A stretch of DNA of 64,000 nucleotides from Paraburkholderia hospita (GCF_002902965.1 NZ_CP026109.1:558001-622000); one strand, 5' to 3'. Positions 8,557 through 18,206 are shown, numbered from the stretch's first letter. Notes: generated by a model not told the origin, from the letters alone. Made by a program: numbers and translations.

Positions 8557-9090
8557 TCAGACATTGCGGCGCAGGTACGGCTTCACGCAGCCGAGCCCCG
8601 CCGACGTTCCCGCGCGCGGCCGGTATCCGCAGCCAATCCAGCCTTCGTAGCCGAGCGCGTCGATCAGATCGAACAGATACGGATAGTTTAGTTCGCCAAT
8701 GTCCGACTCGTGCCGCTCGGGCACGCCCGCGATCTGGATGTGGCCGATGCGCGGCATGTCGCGCTTCAGCTTCACCGCGAGATCGCCTTCGACGATTGTG
8801 GTAGCAATCGAACTGCACCTGCTTCGGCGCGCCGACCTCCCCGCAGATCGCCTGCGCGTCGTCCTGGCGGCCAGAAAGAAGCCCGGAATGTGTCGCGCGT
8901 ATTGATCGGCTCGATGACGATCGTGATGCCGTCGGCCTGCGCGGTCTACACGCGCCAAAGCGGGATACCATCGCTCGAAGCGATCTGCCGGTGACGTTCC
9001 TCTCCGAGAGGCGGCGACAGTGTGCGCCACGCCCAGTTCGAAGTTGACAGAATTGATACGTTCTACGACTCCATAGTCCAGGATCGCCAC
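8557..9090 (-). pseudogene. otnI: 2-oxo-tetronate isomerase (hydroxypyruvate isomerase family), decayed
   Basis: Pieces of an OtnI/Hyi TIM-barrel enzyme occur in more than one frame: [20 protein letters not shown], then [29 protein letters not shown] sequence broken by a frameshift, IPGFFLAAR, and the intact C-terminus [38 protein letters not shown] and [16 protein letters not shown]. At least two frameshifts and loss of the first 70-80 residues make it non-functional. It is the upstream partner of denD. Confidence 0.85.
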
Positions 9091-9099
9091 GCACGACCC

Positions 9100-9432
9100 C
9101 TACCATCCGTAATATGCAGGCCACGGATAGCCGTAGTAGTACGCCGGGTAGCCGTAATAAATGGGGTTGGGATAGTACGCGGGCGGGGGCACGGACACGA
9201 ACGTGCAGTTCTGGCCGGATGACGGCAGGACATTTGGAGTTGTCGCCGCGCCGACGCGGCTGCTCGCCAAAGCCGGTTGCTGACCCTCAGCAGATGCTGC
9301 CGCGGCGCTGGTACAGGCGTAGTAGCCACCGGCGCCCGGATAGTAGCTGTATGAGCCATAGTAGACGCACCCCCATAGCGTCAATGCACCCACCACAGCA
9401 ATTGGCCGGCGTATGACCTTTGCGCGAAGCAT
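9100..9432 (-). CDS. Small Tyr/Pro-rich envelope protein
   Basis: About 110 residues from an ATG at 9432 that follows a strong GAGGAGG-type ribosome-binding site. A hydrophobic N-terminus ends in LTLWGCVYYG, a near-lipobox. The mature part is rich in Tyr, Pro and Gly, with repeats such as YYPNPIYYGYPAYYYGYPWP at the C-terminus. This composition is common among small surface lipoproteins of Burkholderia. The function is unknown. Confidence 0.65.
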   Translation of the reverse strand: MLRAKVIRRPIAVVGALTLWGCVYYGSYSYYPGAGGYYACTSAAAASAEGQQPALASSRVGAATTPNVLPSSGQNCTFVSVPPPAYYPNPIYYGYPAYYYGYPWPAYYGW

Positions 9433-9933
9433 AGCCCCTCCTCGCGTCGTCGATTCGCTGAAGCGTTGCGGTTCGCGGCGCACGCGTGCATCCATTTTAG
9501 GCTGGACGGCGTCACGCGACGACTGGAGCCGGCTCAATTGCAGCAAGGTCATGCGTTCGCCACTCGTGACAGGCGATATGTCGACAGCTGCGGCGCTGGA
9601 ACTGCCGATGCATGACTTCGAACTGCAGGCGTTGGAGCGCGCGACGCACCCCGCAATGGGTGCGTCGCGCTTTTCCGAGAAAGTGTGGGTGGGCGTACTC
9701 CGCCGAGAGCAGACAGCTCATCTGTTTGACGCCACTGTGACCACTTCGCATTGTGACGAGCGCCATGTCGCACTCAAGCGACATGGCAGGGACTTTGGTC
9801 AGCGGCAGTGGCAACAGCTGTGCCTTCGTGAGCGCCTTCCGAGCGGCCTTGCTGGTAATGCGATTCAGTGAGGCGATCGGACCGGACCAGCATGACCCCG
9901 CTGACGGTCTGGGACTCGGAACTATATTCAGGG

Positions 9934-10386
9934 TTATTGTGGGCTCGATGCAGCCTGTCCAGACAGCGCGTGACTCGCCTGATCGATGATCGATTTCGCG
10001 GTGCCAACAACAAGCGCGCGGTCGATGTCGGAGGTCTGCCAACGACCATTGCTATCTCTTGCGAACTGCAATTCTGCGTGAAGGATCGCGCCTGGATCAT
10101 TTGACTGATCCGGCCGTAGGACGATGCTAACGTTGCAAGTGAATACAAGGCTACCGCTCGCGTTCGATGCTTTCGCGCAGTCACCATCGGATTTCACTGA
10201 TGCCACCGAGTCGGAGGTCGGCAGCGGATTGCCCGCAAGGGCATTCAGGCCTCCCTTGTTCGCCGCGTCCAGCGCCCGACGGACGGCGCCGTCGATGTCT
10301 GATGCGCCCGGCCCTTCGTGCAGCCACCCACATGCAGTCAGCGCCGCACACGCTAGCGCCGCCAGCAGCATTCTTCTACGGTTCAT
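9934..10386 (-). CDS. Small lipoprotein
   Basis: From the ATG at 10386 (preceded by GAGGGAG) the protein has 150 residues with a type II signal MNRRRMLLAALACAALTAC and lipobox LTAC. The mature domain (VRRALDAANKGGLNALAGNP, GSLVFTCNVSIVLRPDQS, NGRWQTSDIDRAL) looks like a folded alpha/beta domain with two further cysteines. No family is recognised. It is probably anchored in the inner or outer membrane. Confidence 0.75.
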   Translation of the reverse strand: MNRRRMLLAALACAALTACGWLHEGPGASDIDGAVRRALDAANKGGLNALAGNPLPTSDSVASVKSDGDCAKASNASGSLVFTCNVSIVLRPDQSNDPGAILHAELQFARDSNGRWQTSDIDRALVVGTAKSIIDQASHALSGQAASSPQ

Positions 10387-10423
10387 TCTAATTCTCCCTC
10401 TCGGGCAACGTTGCCCATGTCGA

Positions 10424-10528
10424 TTATTGCATTGTGTCCCGGAACCTTGTCGTCGCAATCCCGTAGCCAGCCTCCGCCAGCAATCCGGTAAGGATCATGG
10501 CCAGACATAGCGTCTGCGCGGTGTTCAT
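10424..10528 (-). CDS. Possible 34-residue membrane peptide
   Basis: A short frame reads MNTAQTLCLAMILTGLLAEA then GYGIATTRFRDTMQ. It has one hydrophobic stretch and lies directly upstream of the lipoprotein gene in the same orientation (38 bp gap). The ribosome-binding site is weak (AAGG). It could be a small co-transcribed membrane peptide or chance. Confidence 0.3.
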   Translation of the reverse strand: MNTAQTLCLAMILTGLLAEAGYGIATTRFRDTMQ

Positions 10529-10945
10529 GTTGCCTTGTCCGCGACGCATCGCATCGCATCGAGCGCGATATGGGACGCGGAAACGGTCATCTCGACGGCA
10601 TTCGCCAGCGGTTGCGATTCGGGAATTTGATCACTCGATGACGACGGCTTTAGGCAGTTCGCAGCCGTTGTGACCACCTACGACCGACAGCTGCAGCGTG
10701 CGCCCTTTCCGCGGTTGCCGACGCCAGCGACCGGCTAGACAGGTTTCGAGCTGGGGAGTCGTTTGAAGACATGAAGGGATAGGCGCCCTACGTCACGGCC
10801 TCAAGGATGGCATCAAAAGATGCAAAGCGCGCCGGGGTACCTGTCGTCGCTCTGAACATGACACTTCAGGTCAACGCGCGTGAACGGGCGGGTCTTGTGT
10901 TTTGTGGCTTATCGTTACGACCCAAAGCGAAACGGTCATAAAAGA

Positions 10946-10965
10946 GGCGAGTCGGAAGACTCGCC
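10946..10965. repeat. Hairpin matching the downstream terminator stem
   Basis: GGCGAGTC and GACTCGCC arms surround a GGAA loop. The same 8-bp stem recurs as a true terminator at 11858-11882. Here only TT follows, so termination would be weak. It may be the relic of a lost gene of the same family. Confidence 0.6.
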
Positions 10966-11178
10966 TTGAATGGCAGGACGTCCGGTGCCCGTGCCGCCGA
11001 TCTGGCCGCGATCCGCAACTGGGCGAACGGCGATCAGCCGCCCGGCGCCGTGCCTCGCATGTATTACGTCTCTGCATTCGCATCACCATCATCCAGCCAT
11101 CGCCAGCCAGGCACAGCGCGTGGAGATGCCGTTCGCATCCTGGCGAACCGTGTCGGCTGTTCCGTCACGTCGCCACGC

Positions 11179-11203
11179 ATCGGATCGGATCGGATCGGAT
11201 CGA
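11179..11203. repeat. ATCGG pentanucleotide tandem repeat
   Basis: Four perfect ATCGG units are followed by ATCGA. The array lies about 250 bp upstream of the secreted Ala/Lys-rich gene and outside any supported coding region. Confidence 0.8.
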
Positions 11204-11453
11204 ATCAGTACGAGTCGAGCCGGAGCGTAACGGTGCCCGAACTGTCAGGCTGCTCATATACGCCGCAAGGCAAGTCGTCGTGGCTGATCTGATTTTCGCC
11301 TCCCGGCGTCCGCGCGGCCTGCGGCACAAAGGACATCCCGACACCGTTCCACGCCGCGCATTTTTTCCGATTGCAGCTTCAACCCATGTCGTCAAGGTCG
11401 CGTTATAGGGGCAGCGCTGAACTTTTTCAGCCACGACAAAAATGGAGAATCGC

Positions 11454-11810
11454 ATGAAGACGATGTTCGCTGCTCTGGCTTCCGCTCTGCTCGTTTCGAC
11501 GGCTTTCGCACAAACTGCGGCACCGGCACCGGCACCGTCGACCTCTGCGACGATGGCGGCTCATGCTGGCAAGGCTGACCTGAAGGCCGGCACCGAAGCA
11601 CAACCCGGCGCAACGAAGACGACAGCCGGCAAGGCGTCTGGCGAAGCTGGCGTCAAGAAGATTCCGGCCGCACACGCGAAGGCCAAGGCACACAAGGTGA
11701 GCAAGAAGACACAGGCCGTCAAGGCAGGAGCCGGGAAGGCCAAGACCGATGCTGGCAACGAAGCGAACGCCGCTGCCGCGAAGACCGACGCAACCGTGAA
11801 AACGCAATAA
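11454..11810 (+). CDS. Secreted Ala/Lys-rich protein (paralogue A)
   Basis: From the ATG at 11454 (GGAG ribosome-binding site) the protein has 118 residues. It starts with the Sec signal MKTMFAALASALLVSTAFAQ. The mature part is almost entirely Ala, Lys, Thr and Gly (KKIPAAHAKAKAHKVSKKTQ) with no hydrophobic core, so it is probably disordered or helical and strongly basic. Its signal peptide nearly matches that of the gene at 43604 (KKIVAALASVLLVTTAFAQ), and both are followed by the same kind of terminator. The function is unknown; a polyanion- or membrane-binding periplasmic protein is possible. Confidence 0.75.
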   Translation: MKTMFAALASALLVSTAFAQTAAPAPAPSTSATMAAHAGKADLKAGTEAQPGATKTTAGKASGEAGVKKIPAAHAKAKAHKVSKKTQAVKAGAGKAKTDAGNEANAAAAKTDATVKTQ

Positions 11811-11857
11811 GGACCATCGGTCGCACACCGGCTCGTTGGTATCGGAATGCCGTACAG

Positions 11858-11882
11858 GGCGAGTCGAGGACTCGCCTTTTTT
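11858..11882 (+). terminator. Rho-independent terminator after the Ala/Lys-rich gene
   Basis: A perfect 8-bp stem (GGCGAGTC/GACTCGCC) with a 3-base loop is followed by six T residues. It lies 48 bp after the stop codon at 11810. Confidence 0.9.
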
Positions 11883-12291
11883 CGTGGCAGTTCAGCCAAA
11901 CAGTTTCCTCTGCCACCTCCGGCTTTGCCGTTGCATGTCTGTCAAAGGTCGTCGTCGGGTATTTATGTCAAGCGTCGACGTCCGCTGCCCCGCCTTCCTC
12001 CTCTGCCCCGCGAAGCAGCCAATCAAACAGACAGCTTGTCGGCGTTATGCAAAGCCTTCCAGCCTTCCACAAGGCCGACGATCGGGTACATGCTTTTGTG
12101 TGTTTTCGGCCCGCAGCTCGTCCTGAAAAAAGCTAGCGGTGGTTCCTCGACCTCGGATTGCCTCGTTGTACTTCGCTCGTATCCCTCAGGCCACGCTCCT
12201 GTCGCCGCCATTTGAAAAACCCGCGTTCGGTCTGATTTCGCGATGTCATCGTGCTAGGATGCTTTTCGCTCACCGCGCCGAGGAATTAGCC
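11883..12291. other. Interval without a supported gene
   Basis: About 400 bp. No frame has a family resemblance or a good start. The last 20 bp supply the ribosome-binding site of the next gene. Confidence 0.5.
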
Positions 12292-12555
12292 ATGGCAGCC
12301 CATGACTTCACCGAGTTCTCCTGGGACGAACAGGAAGACGTCAAGGCCGTGCTTGCAAGCCGCGGACTCGACCTGCGTGAGTTCAAGATCACGGACAATG
12401 ACGACTATCCGGCGGGCGGCCGGAAGGGCGCGGTCCGGCAGATCTCCGTAACACGGGTCACCAACGGCAAGACGGCGATCTACGACACCGATCACTTCGC
12501 CACATGGCTCACGGATTTCGCCGACGCTCTGCAAGCAGGCGAGTTTGACGACTGA
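12292..12555 (+). CDS. Small acidic hypothetical protein
   Basis: An 87-residue protein whose ATG follows GAGGAA by about 7 bases. It is acidic (DFTEFSWDEQEDVKAVL; ADALQAGEFDD) with a predicted helix-strand pattern and no membrane segment or signal. An open frame extends upstream to 12139, but the ribosome-binding site and composition favour 12292. No family is recognised; it is cytoplasmic. Confidence 0.65.
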   Translation: MAAHDFTEFSWDEQEDVKAVLASRGLDLREFKITDNDDYPAGGRKGAVRQISVTRVTNGKTAIYDTDHFATWLTDFADALQAGEFDD

Positions 12556-12683
12556 AGTCGCAGCATTCGGGGTGTTATATGCCTCGCCATCATTCGACGT
12601 GTGTATGGCCGAGACGCGATCCTCCCGTTAAATGATCAGCCTGTCTGGCTCCACGAATTTTGCCGGGTCGCGATTTGCGGCGC

Positions 12684-14347
12684 GAGAGTGAACCAAATCG
12701 TGGGAGGTCAGTTCACGCCACTCGGCGCGCACTTGGCGAGTTTGCAACTGCAGAAGTCGTGGTCAACACGGCGAGTCTCTCAACCGAAAATTCTTCGTTG
12801 AGGACAGCCACTCTGACCTGTGCCAGGCAATGCGCTCCCTCGTCCGTCCATCGCATTTGTTGCTTCTTCGCCATGCGATGGCTGACAACCAGGTTGACCG
12901 CGGACTCGGCAATGCTGCTACTGATCGGTAGCCCCTTGTGATAACGCATGCAATAGTTCACGAGCGTACCGGCGTTGTTCTCGATGTAGAAGTACAGGCG
13001 GCGCAGGTTCCAGTACAGCGTCGAGTACTCGTAGCCTTCCTTCGCCAACAGCGTGGGATCCATGGCCTTGATACGGGACACGGATTGCCGGCCCTTTCCA
13101 TGCCAAACCAGCCACTTGGCGTGATCGATCTCTGTCTCCACAGCGCTTCGCTCGTGAGGCTCCATCGTCTGGCTCCCAAACACCGAGTTCTTCGCAGCCT
13201 TGAATTTCATCGCGATGTGAAACCAGTCCAGGATCCTTCCTCTAGCGAGCTGGCTGCCGTCCACAGCCTTGCCGAATTCGCCAGCGTTATCGCTGATCAC
13301 GGTGACCCGCTCGTCTGGAGCCACGCCGCTTGCAAAGAGAAATTGGTCCAGCCGCGCGGGCGCCGATGGCACAAGCTTATGCACGTAAGCGTAGAGACGC
13401 GGGGTGCGATCAGCGAGAGTTGCGCGGCCCGCAACGATGTTGACATGGCGATCCTGCGCCAACTTCTGCGCCCAAGGCGATTTCAGCTCCGCAAGGTCGC
13501 GCGCCGCCCTGCGGCTCTTGGGGCTGCTGCTGAAGCTCAGCCACGCTGAGTCGACGCTCACGCAGCCGACGGCGGTCGATTCGCGAACCGGCTCCCCGCC
13601 GACCGGTTTTGGTCCAGACGCGATATCGCGGTTGATCTGCGCGTCCAGCGCGCTGCCCACGGCGAGGATTCGACGACGAGTACTACCGAAGGAAATCCCT
13701 TTGTCCAGTGGAAGGACCTCTCGAAGCAGCTCGGTGGCCTGACGGTACGGGAGATGGGCGGCCCACTTGGCCTGCAGGTACTCCAATTCCGGCGTCACAC
13801 GCCGGTGAAGGGCCTTGCACAGTGGGCTCGAAGAACGGCGCGGTCGCCCTTGCTCTGCCGCACAGCTGCATGCCCAGAGCCTCGGACTCGGCACGTCGAC
13901 CTTGCCAAACACGGTTCGCAGCACGATCGATCGGGCGTCCTTGTGCGCCAGCATCGAGCCACAGCGGTGGCAAGCCATTTGGCTCTTCATCCACCGGGCA
14001 GTCTGCTCGGGCACAAGAAACGATTGAACCTCGGCGAGCAAGGCACGACCTTCGGCAAGTGTCAGTCCCAGATCGGCGAGGCTGAGGTCATTTCGTTCAA
14101 CCACAGCAAGAACCGTTGCATCAGTCGCACGCGCTTCCTCGCCCTCTACGCGGGCCTCGATGATCAGTCGCATAGCACCTCCGATCGGTTGGCAACGTCG
14201 CCAGCATAGCGGAAACGGCTCAGCGTGCCGGTCGGGCTCGCTGGGCTCTTTTCGCCGGGACTTCGTGATCGGGTGCGATGCCGTCATGCCGTCCATGACG
14301 TTGGTCAATGTCGACGGGAATTGCCTCCCACGGTTTGGTTCACTCTC
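12684..14347 (-). mobile_element. ISKra4-family insertion sequence
   Basis: Terminal inverted repeats of 24 bp with one mismatch lie at 12684-12707 and 14324-14347 and enclose one transposase gene. The element is about 1.66 kb. No clear target duplication is visible in the flanks, which may mean decay or rearrangement. Its right end lies four bases from the stop of the small gene at 14352. Confidence 0.85.
12713..14173 (-). CDS. ISKra4-family transposase
   Basis: This 486-residue transposase starts at MRLIIEARVEGEEARATDAT. It carries a CxxC zinc pair (ACHRCGSMLAHKD) and a second at WACSCAAE, then an RNase-H-like DDE core: VSVDSAWLSF, VTVISDNAGEFGKAVDGS and the downstream acidic region around RSAVETEIDHAKWL. 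This layout matches ISKra4 transposases (about 450-500 residues). No stop or frameshift interrupts it, so it may be active. An in-frame extension to 14308 would cross the inverted repeat region and is not used. Confidence 0.9.
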   Translation of the reverse strand: MRLIIEARVEGEEARATDATVLAVVERNDLSLADLGLTLAEGRALLAEVQSFLVPEQTARWMKSQMACHRCGSMLAHKDARSIVLRTVFGKVDVPSPRLWACSCAAEQGRPRRSSSPLCKALHRRVTPELEYLQAKWAAHLPYRQATELLREVLPLDKGISFGSTRRRILAVGSALDAQINRDIASGPKPVGGEPVRESTAVGCVSVDSAWLSFSSSPKSRRAARDLAELKSPWAQKLAQDRHVNIVAGRATLADRTPRLYAYVHKLVPSAPARLDQFLFASGVAPDERVTVISDNAGEFGKAVDGSQLARGRILDWFHIAMKFKAAKNSVFGSQTMEPHERSAVETEIDHAKWLVWHGKGRQSVSRIKAMDPTLLAKEGYEYSTLYWNLRRLYFYIENNAGTLVNYCMRYHKGLPISSSIAESAVNLVVSHRMAKKQQMRWTDEGAHCLAQVRVAVLNEEFSVERLAVLTTTSAVANSPSARRVA

Positions 14348-14351
14348 CGCG

Positions 14352-14891
14352 TCAACGTGACACGCCCATTGGACATTTCAGTCTTCTTCGCTGGCCAATT
14401 CTGGGGCCGACATCCAACTTGGCGTGGCCCCGACCATGCCGTTCCGACGCTCCGCGCATTCGCTGAACACATGCCGTCATGGAAGGCGTGCGAAGGGTGG
14501 CCTTCTGCGACGGTCGCTCCGGAGGCCGGACAATTGCTCGCTCGTCATTAACGAGATCGGAGAGCGCAGAGACCAGCCCGAATAGAAGTACCAACGTCAG
14601 AAAGATCAACAACACCCAGTAATAGCCGTCGTCCATGTCACCCCCCGTTGGCCTGAACACTCCAATGGCGCTACTTGCGAGGACACCCGCCAAACCATTC
14701 GGAATAACGAAGCGGATTGCTAACCGGTTCACGAACACGCCAGGACGCTCAGCTGGCAGCACAACTCGCATCAACGAACCGAAGCGTTGCGCCGCCTCAA
14801 AAAAACTCCAGGCTCGCGACGGGTCCGCGACTCCCAGCCAGAAGAGTTGCGCCGCGCACGGGATCTCAACGTTCCGCGCGACGAAGCGCAA
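14352..14891 (-). CDS. Module protein B', copy at the IS boundary
   Basis: Up to 179 residues. Residues 1-75 (FVARNVEIPCAAQLFWLGVA, QRFGSLMRVVLPAERPGVFVN) match the protein at 19270 in length and pattern. A membrane helix follows (YYWVLLIFLTLVLLFGLVSA), then a basic tail. The frame ends four bases before the ISKra4 end, so the IS has probably replaced the native C-terminus. The helix segment may instead be a separate small gene starting MDDGYYW. The B family is not recognised. Confidence 0.5.
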   Translation of the reverse strand: MRFVARNVEIPCAAQLFWLGVADPSRAWSFFEAAQRFGSLMRVVLPAERPGVFVNRLAIRFVIPNGLAGVLASSAIGVFRPTGGDMDDGYYWVLLIFLTLVLLFGLVSALSDLVNDERAIVRPPERPSQKATLRTPSMTACVQRMRGASERHGRGHAKLDVGPRIGQRRRLKCPMGVSR

Positions 14892-15014
14892 TACTCGTGC
14901 GGCTTGAAACGTCTGCAGTGTTCTTCATATCCGCGGCCCCCCGTTTGCCCGTTCCGCCGAGGTGGCCAGGAACTGCGTCACACGATTCCCGGCAACGCGC
15001 CTCGCGCGAGTCAT

Positions 15015-15335
15015 TCATTGCTGTACACAACGTCTTCCCCACTCTGCCGCGTACAACACGGCCTGACCTGCGTCGTGGAAATATTCCAGCGTGTGGAAAG
15101 CATCTATGCGGTTGCCGGGCCGCTCGACAAGAATGTTGGCCGGATAAAGGCCGGCTGCCGTTCTCCCCGTGCTCGCTGTCGGGCGACAACCTGCAAGGTA
15201 TTCCGGGCGGACTATCTGACTCGTAGAACGGACTACTGGACAAAATGCTGCCTCCGTCTCGGCAAGCAGATGACCAGGAAAGCGAGCCATATCTTCATCG
15301 AAGACCATCGACAGGTATTGAGTTTGCGTTTTCAT
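15015..15335 (-). pseudogene. Module protein A', frameshifted
   Basis: The start MKTQTQYLSMVFDEDMARFP resembles METQTK of the gene at 18855. The C-terminus (LYPANILVERPGNRIDAFHT, LEYFHDAGQAVLYAAEWGRR) clearly matches its LYAADLVIGRPG, ALDHFYDVRQALHYATRWGR. The middle slips frame near 15180-15240, since SPFYESD and EYLAGCRPTASTG lie in different frames. It lies upstream of B' in the same orientation, as A lies upstream of B in the other copy. Confidence 0.55.
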
Positions 15336-15841
15336 GACGTAGTTGAACCAACCGTACGTGGCCCGCCACGCGAACTGCAAAGGCGACAACACGCCGCGCC
15401 GCAGAGCAACGCAACCGGGCTCGAGTCGAGATCGCCCCCCGACCGGATGATCACGCACAAGCGTGATCACATAGCGATTTCCTGACGGATTCGCTACTGT
15501 CGCATATTGGTCGTGGGGTGCCTGGGAGGCTTGGCCCGGCTTCCGCCTGACTATCGTTTGGTAGTCAGGCAGAGCACCGGGCAGAAAGAAGTGCGGACTT
15601 GTCCGCAGGACAGACGCGGCTCCGGATGCGTTTTGCGATTTCTGGATTCCTGCGCGCAGTCGCCCACGTCCCGGCTCCGCCGGGTTGGAGGATTGCGCTG
15701 AAGGAACAAAACAAAACTAAAAACACAGCTATGGCCTCCGAACGAAGAAAGACTTCTGGAAAAGCCAGGAAAACTTACAGGTCCATTTAAACCCGGTTGC
15801 CGGAATAAGGCAAGCGTCAGCCGGGATTGGTGTCGCCCACC
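15336..15841. other. Interval without a supported gene
   Basis: About 500 bp. It contains a 9-bp stem with an 8-base loop at 15545-15570 and an A-rich stretch near 15700-15730. A short basic frame (MASERRKTSGKARKTYRSI) begins at 15731 but has no support as a gene. Confidence 0.5.
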
Positions 15842-17584
15842 TCAATGTTCGCTCGCGATGTCTTCAGGCGTGAGAGGCGTTGTGCCGTATGACCGCGGCG
15901 CAAAGCGTTTAACGACATGCGCCGTCATGCCCCTGGCCAGTTCTTCCTCTCCAAAGAACACTGTCCCGATACCCTCCTTGCGGAGCATCTGCGACTCGTC
16001 CTCGCTGTGCGTACGCAAGACAATCTCGATGTCGGGATTGAGCGAGCGAGCCGTCTCGACCATTTGGGGGACATTGCGCGAATCGGGCATTGCGACCACC
16101 AGCATGGCTGCATCGGCGATATGCGCCTGAATCAGCACGGCGGGTTCCGTCGCATCCCCAGACACGGCAGCAACACCCTTATTGCGCAGGATCTCGACCA
16201 GCTCGCGGTTCTGCTCGGCCACCACATAGGGGATCCCGTTCGCATCGAGCGCAGTAGCGATGCGACGACCCACACGTCCGTGTCCCACCAGCACAACCTG
16301 CCCTTCAAGATACCTGCGCTCGATGCTCATCGGCAGTTCGGCATAGGGGTCGCCCCGTCGTTCCAAACGGCGAGCCAGGTCGGAATATTGAAGCGTCCAG
16401 CGCCTTATTGGCTCGATCGTCCCAAACAGCAGCGGATTCAAGGCAATGGAGATCAGCGCGCCGGCAAGCACCAGACTCATCCCCTCAGGAGACAGCAGTC
16501 CGAGTGCAAGTCCAAGACCAGCGAGGATGAACGAGAACTCCCCGATCTGAGCCAGGCTGGCCGAGACCGTCAATGCCGTGTTGAGTGGGTAACGAAAAGC
16601 CAGGACGAGAGCGAATGCCGCGACGGACTTGCCAAAGACGATGATGGAGACCACGCCAAGAACCCGCAGCGGCTGTTCCAGCAGAATGCCGGGCACGAAT
16701 AACATGCCCACCGACACAAAGAACAGCACCGAGAAGGCATCGCGCAACGGTAAAGATTCCTGGGCAGCGCGGTGGCTGAACTCCGACCCGCGCATTACCA
16801 TGCCGGCGAAGAATGCGCCCAGGGCAAACGACACCCCGAACAGCTCAGAGGCGCCGTAGGCAATGCCGATAGCGGACGCGATGACCGACAGGGTGAACAG
16901 TTCACGCGAGCCGGTGCGCGATACTTGCCACAACAGCCACGGCAATACACGGCGACCTGCGATCAGCATCAAGGCAATGAAGGCCCCCACTTGCAGCAGT
17001 GTTTTCCCGATCGTCACCCACAAGGGTTGAGCCGCCGCCTGCGTTGCAACAGAGCCGCCCAGCACGTCAGCGAGCGGTGGCAGCAACACCAGAACCAGCA
17101 CGGTGGCCAGGTCCTCGACTACGAGCCAGCCGACAGCGATTCGCCCGTTCATGGTGTCGAGTACGCCTCGGGTTTCCATCGCCTTGAGTAGCACCACGGT
17201 ACTGGCGCAAGAGAGCGACAAGCCGAAGATCAGTCCGCTGCCCCAGCTCCATCCCCACCACATTGACACCAGCATGCCCAGCACTGTCGCCATGGCCATC
17301 TGCACCACTGCGCCGGGCACAGCAATGCGCTTGACCGCCAAAAGGTCATTGATCGAGAAATGCAAACCAACGCCAAACATCAGCAGCATGACGCCGATTT
17401 CCGACAGCTGTGAGGCGATATGTGTGTCAGCCACGAAACCAGGCGTGGCCGGACCGATAATGATGCCGGCAACCAGATAGCCCACCAACGCCGGTATTTT
17501 GATTCGCTCGGCAATAAATCCGAGGATCAACGCGACACTGAAGCCGGAGGCAATGGTCGTGATCACAGAAATGTTATGGTCCAT
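15842..17584 (-). CDS. ybaL: Kef/YbaL-type cation:proton antiporter (CPA2) with TrkA-N domain
   Basis: This 580-residue inner-membrane protein starts MDHNISVITTIASGFSVAL. It has 12 or so transmembrane helices with the CPA2 signature (GYLVAGIIIGPATPGF; GVMLLMFGVGLHFS; GRIAVGWLVVEDLATVLV). A cytoplasmic TrkA-N domain follows from about residue 410 (GQVVLVGHGRVGRRIATALD, GDATEPAVLIQAHI), which binds NAD(H). It would exchange K+ or another cation for protons. An upstream in-frame ATG at 17665 adds 27 basic residues and is unlikely. There is no ancillary KefF/KefG gene next to it, which favours YbaL over KefB/C. Confidence 0.9.
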   Translation of the reverse strand: MDHNISVITTIASGFSVALILGFIAERIKIPALVGYLVAGIIIGPATPGFVADTHIASQLSEIGVMLLMFGVGLHFSINDLLAVKRIAVPGAVVQMAMATVLGMLVSMWWGWSWGSGLIFGLSLSCASTVVLLKAMETRGVLDTMNGRIAVGWLVVEDLATVLVLVLLPPLADVLGGSVATQAAAQPLWVTIGKTLLQVGAFIALMLIAGRRVLPWLLWQVSRTGSRELFTLSVIASAIGIAYGASELFGVSFALGAFFAGMVMRGSEFSHRAAQESLPLRDAFSVLFFVSVGMLFVPGILLEQPLRVLGVVSIIVFGKSVAAFALVLAFRYPLNTALTVSASLAQIGEFSFILAGLGLALGLLSPEGMSLVLAGALISIALNPLLFGTIEPIRRWTLQYSDLARRLERRGDPYAELPMSIERRYLEGQVVLVGHGRVGRRIATALDANGIPYVVAEQNRELVEILRNKGVAAVSGDATEPAVLIQAHIADAAMLVVAMPDSRNVPQMVETARSLNPDIEIVLRTHSEDESQMLRKEGIGTVFFGEEELARGMTAHVVKRFAPRSYGTTPLTPEDIASEH

Positions 17585-18002
17585 TCGGTTCTCTGGTCGG
17601 TCCTCGGTGGAACGTGTCCTGCAAATCGTTGTCCGGTATGGGCCGGCGCGGCCTCTAACAAACATCGCATTATTGGTATTCAGGATGCTCAGTTGAGCTA
17701 TACGCTATCCTGATGTCAGGCAAGCTGTGATCGGTGAGACGATCAATCGAGGCTGATGGCGCACGAATTCGCTGACGTGGTCTGGCCTCAATTCAGCAGG
17801 ACACGGTTACCGACTCGCTCGTCCTGCGCTAGCTCAGCGCCTATCCGTGGTAGGACAGGCCGGCCATCGGATTGCACAAACTGGGCGGCGGCGGACGAAC
17901 GCTCTTCACGCTCAAAGGGCTGCAGGATCCAACATCGGTGATACCGCGTATCCCCCAGGCTGAATACGGGGGAGATCTTCAACTCGCACATCCGCCCCGT
18001 AA
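17585..18002. other. Interval upstream of the antiporter, no supported gene
   Basis: About 420 bp. It probably holds the antiporter promoter near 17590-17700. A 13-bp palindrome (GATAC-CGC-GTATC) lies at 17940-17952. No coding sequence is supported. Confidence 0.45.
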
Positions 18003-18206
18003 CAGAATCAGCGCTATCGCGCCGGCAGCCTTAACCTGAGGGTAGCCGCGATCCCGCTGTCGAACACGGTAATGTGGAACGGGCGATCGCTGCCTTTGAG
18101 ACAGCGGCATCACATCGACGAGAACCTGCTGACCATCTTGCCCCGCTCGGGCGGAGTCGCATCCACCCGCCCCTGGTGATTACGTCTGGCAAGTCAGCGA
18201 GCGTTG
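18003..18206 (+). pseudogene. Tn3-family transposase C-terminal remnant
   Basis: The frame from 18003 reads QNQRYRAGSLNLRVAAIPLS then NTV and, after some decay, RQRHHIDENLLTILP. After a frameshift GDYVWQVSER follows. The order matches the Tn3 TnpA C-terminus (NQRYRASGLNLVVAAIILWN, then LTGDYVW). The rest of the transposon, including resolvase and inverted repeats, is absent. Confidence 0.7.

Larger units (their letters stand above)
10529..11453. other. Gene-poor interval with a hairpin and a pentanucleotide repeat
   Basis: About 925 bp without a supported gene. It contains an imperfect terminator-like hairpin at 10946-10965 and a run of ATCGG units at 11179-11203. Open frames here have no family resemblance. 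Confidence 0.5.

Noticed and set aside
7296..8804. 502-codon open frame on the plus strand opposite denD
   Set aside because: It is antisense to a clear DenD protein, is Arg/Ala/Pro-rich and has no family motif; high-GC sequence often leaves such frames open.
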